A stretch of DNA of 10,177 nucleotides, taken from assembly GCA_044356825.1 (NCBI GenBank), contig JBIKVM010000103.1, forward strand, positions 1-10,177, written 5' to 3'. The stretch is from JAUREX01 sp044356825. GTDB taxonomy: Bacteria > Pseudomonadota > Alphaproteobacteria > Rhodobacterales > Rhodobacteraceae. Below are positions 9,752-10,177 of this stretch, one piece after another. The notes under the pieces were generated by a model. It was not told the origin of the DNA and did not search any database. It saw nothing but the letters and a program-made list of their open reading frames with translations. How positions within the stretch are numbered: position 1 is the first letter of the stretch; every line of letters begins with the position of its first letter. The position numbers were made by a program, and so were the translations under genes.

Positions 9752-10177
9752 ATGTATGAGCTTCTCGGGCTTCTGGGCCTGTTCGCGGCAGGCGGCATGG
9801 CCAGCGCGCTGTTTCTTGATGCGTCCGTGCCCGAAGAGAGCACCGATGATCTTGAACCGCTGACCGACGCCGCAGCGGGGCAGGGGGGGCCGGTTGCGGA
9901 GAATCTGGTGTCCTATGTCGGGGGGGTCGGCGGGGTCATCCTTGCCGGCGGTCCGGGCGGCAATGTGCTCATGGGCGGCGCCGGCGACGATCTCCTGACC
10001 GCGGGCCCCGATGGCGACGGGCTCGACGGGGGCGCGGGGCGCGACCGGCTGATCGGCGGTGCGGGCGACGACCAGCTCGACGGCGGTGCGGGCGACGATC
10101 TGCTGATCGGCGGCGGGGGCGACGATGTCCTGCGCGGGGGCGAGGGCGACGACACGCTTTCGGGCGGCGAGGGGGCG
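9752..10177 (+). CDS. RTX (hemolysin-type calcium-binding repeat) protein, N-terminal part; continues past window end
   Basis: The frame is open to the last base: 142 codons are visible and the C-terminus is missing. GGAG (9741-9744) lies seven bases before the ATG. Residues 1-22 (MYELLGLLGLFAAGGMASAL and two more) form one hydrophobic segment without a basic start, unlike a classical Sec signal. Short RTX proteins of Rhodobacteraceae often begin in this way. An acidic linker follows (D23-E50), with few charges until the repeats. From residue 66 the chain is tandem nonapeptides of the GGxGxDxLx type, for example GGAGDDLLT (75-83), GGAGRDRLI (93-101), GGAGDDQLD (102-110) and GGGGDDVLR (120-128). 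These fold into a calcium-bound parallel beta-roll outside the cell. Secretion would normally be by a type I system through a C-terminal signal, not visible here. The function of the missing C-terminal part is unknown. The gene is divergent from rpsO, 218 bp away. Confidence 0.88.
   Translation, partial: MYELLGLLGLFAAGGMASALFLDASVPEESTDDLEPLTDAAAGQGGPVAENLVSYVGGVGGVILAGGPGGNVLMGGAGDDLLTAGPDGDGLDGGAGRDRLIGGAGDDQLDGGAGDDLLIGGGGDDVLRGGEGDDTLSGGEGA
9947..10177 (+). repeat. 27-bp-period RTX nonapeptide repeats
   Basis: About eight consecutive nine-residue units plus a partial one run to the window edge. The first (GGPGGNVLM) and third (AGPDGDGLD) are degenerate; the others keep GGxGxD. At the DNA level the units at 10055 and 10082 share 17 identical bases, which makes unequal recombination or slippage likely. 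The repeat continues beyond the window. Confidence 0.9.

Noticed and set aside
9913..10155. 80-codon minus-strand frame rich in Ser/Pro
   Set aside because: It is the antisense image of the RTX repeats, which read as clean GGxGxDxLx nonapeptides on the plus strand.
9947..10177. CRISPR-like or minisatellite array
   Set aside because: The 27-bp periodicity has no spacers and encodes RTX nonapeptides in frame, so it is a protein repeat.

Overview
This window is high-GC, densely coding bacterial chromosome. It most resembles an alphaproteobacterium of the Rhodobacteraceae (Rhodobacter/Rhodovulum/Paracoccus relatives). That reading rests on the alphaproteobacterial look of S15 and PNPase, the rpsO-pnp pair, and an RTX protein with a short hydrophobic N-terminus of a kind common in that family. 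The assignment is by recognition, not by search.

Layout. (1) Bases 1-2959, plus strand: the 3' part of a class I SAM methyltransferase gene whose start probably lies before the window, then, 10 bp later, a 690-residue glutamine-dependent NAD+ synthetase of the long type best known from Mycobacterium. (2) 2961-4983: a divergent pair, a 3-hydroxyisobutyrate-dehydrogenase-family oxidoreductase (minus) and a LysR-type regulator (plus). They share a 211-bp control region with several palindromes. (3) 5015-6873, plus strand: a GT8-family glycosyltransferase and a DxDE-type glycosyltransferase-like protein, joined by an ATGA stop/start overlap. (4) 6893-9533, minus strand: rpsO and pnp, separated by a strong rpsO terminator hairpin and a structured pnp leader. 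(5) 9752 to the window end, plus strand: the beginning of an RTX (hemolysin-type calcium-binding) protein, transcribed away from rpsO and preceded by a set of three alternating complementary heptamers that can form two mutually exclusive hairpins.

Working together. The methyltransferase and the two glycosyltransferases suggest a glycan assembly or modification neighbourhood, into which the NAD+ synthetase and the dehydrogenase/LysR pair are interleaved. The LysR protein is the obvious candidate regulator of the dehydrogenase. rpsO-pnp is the conserved ribosomal protein/RNA-decay pair, probably with post-transcriptional control of pnp. I see no CRISPR array, tRNA, rRNA, insertion sequence, phage gene or recognisable defence system. 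Nothing here amounts to a clearly new biological system; the more interesting signals are regulatory (the LysR divergon and the hairpin switch before the RTX gene) and contextual (the long-form NAD+ synthetase).
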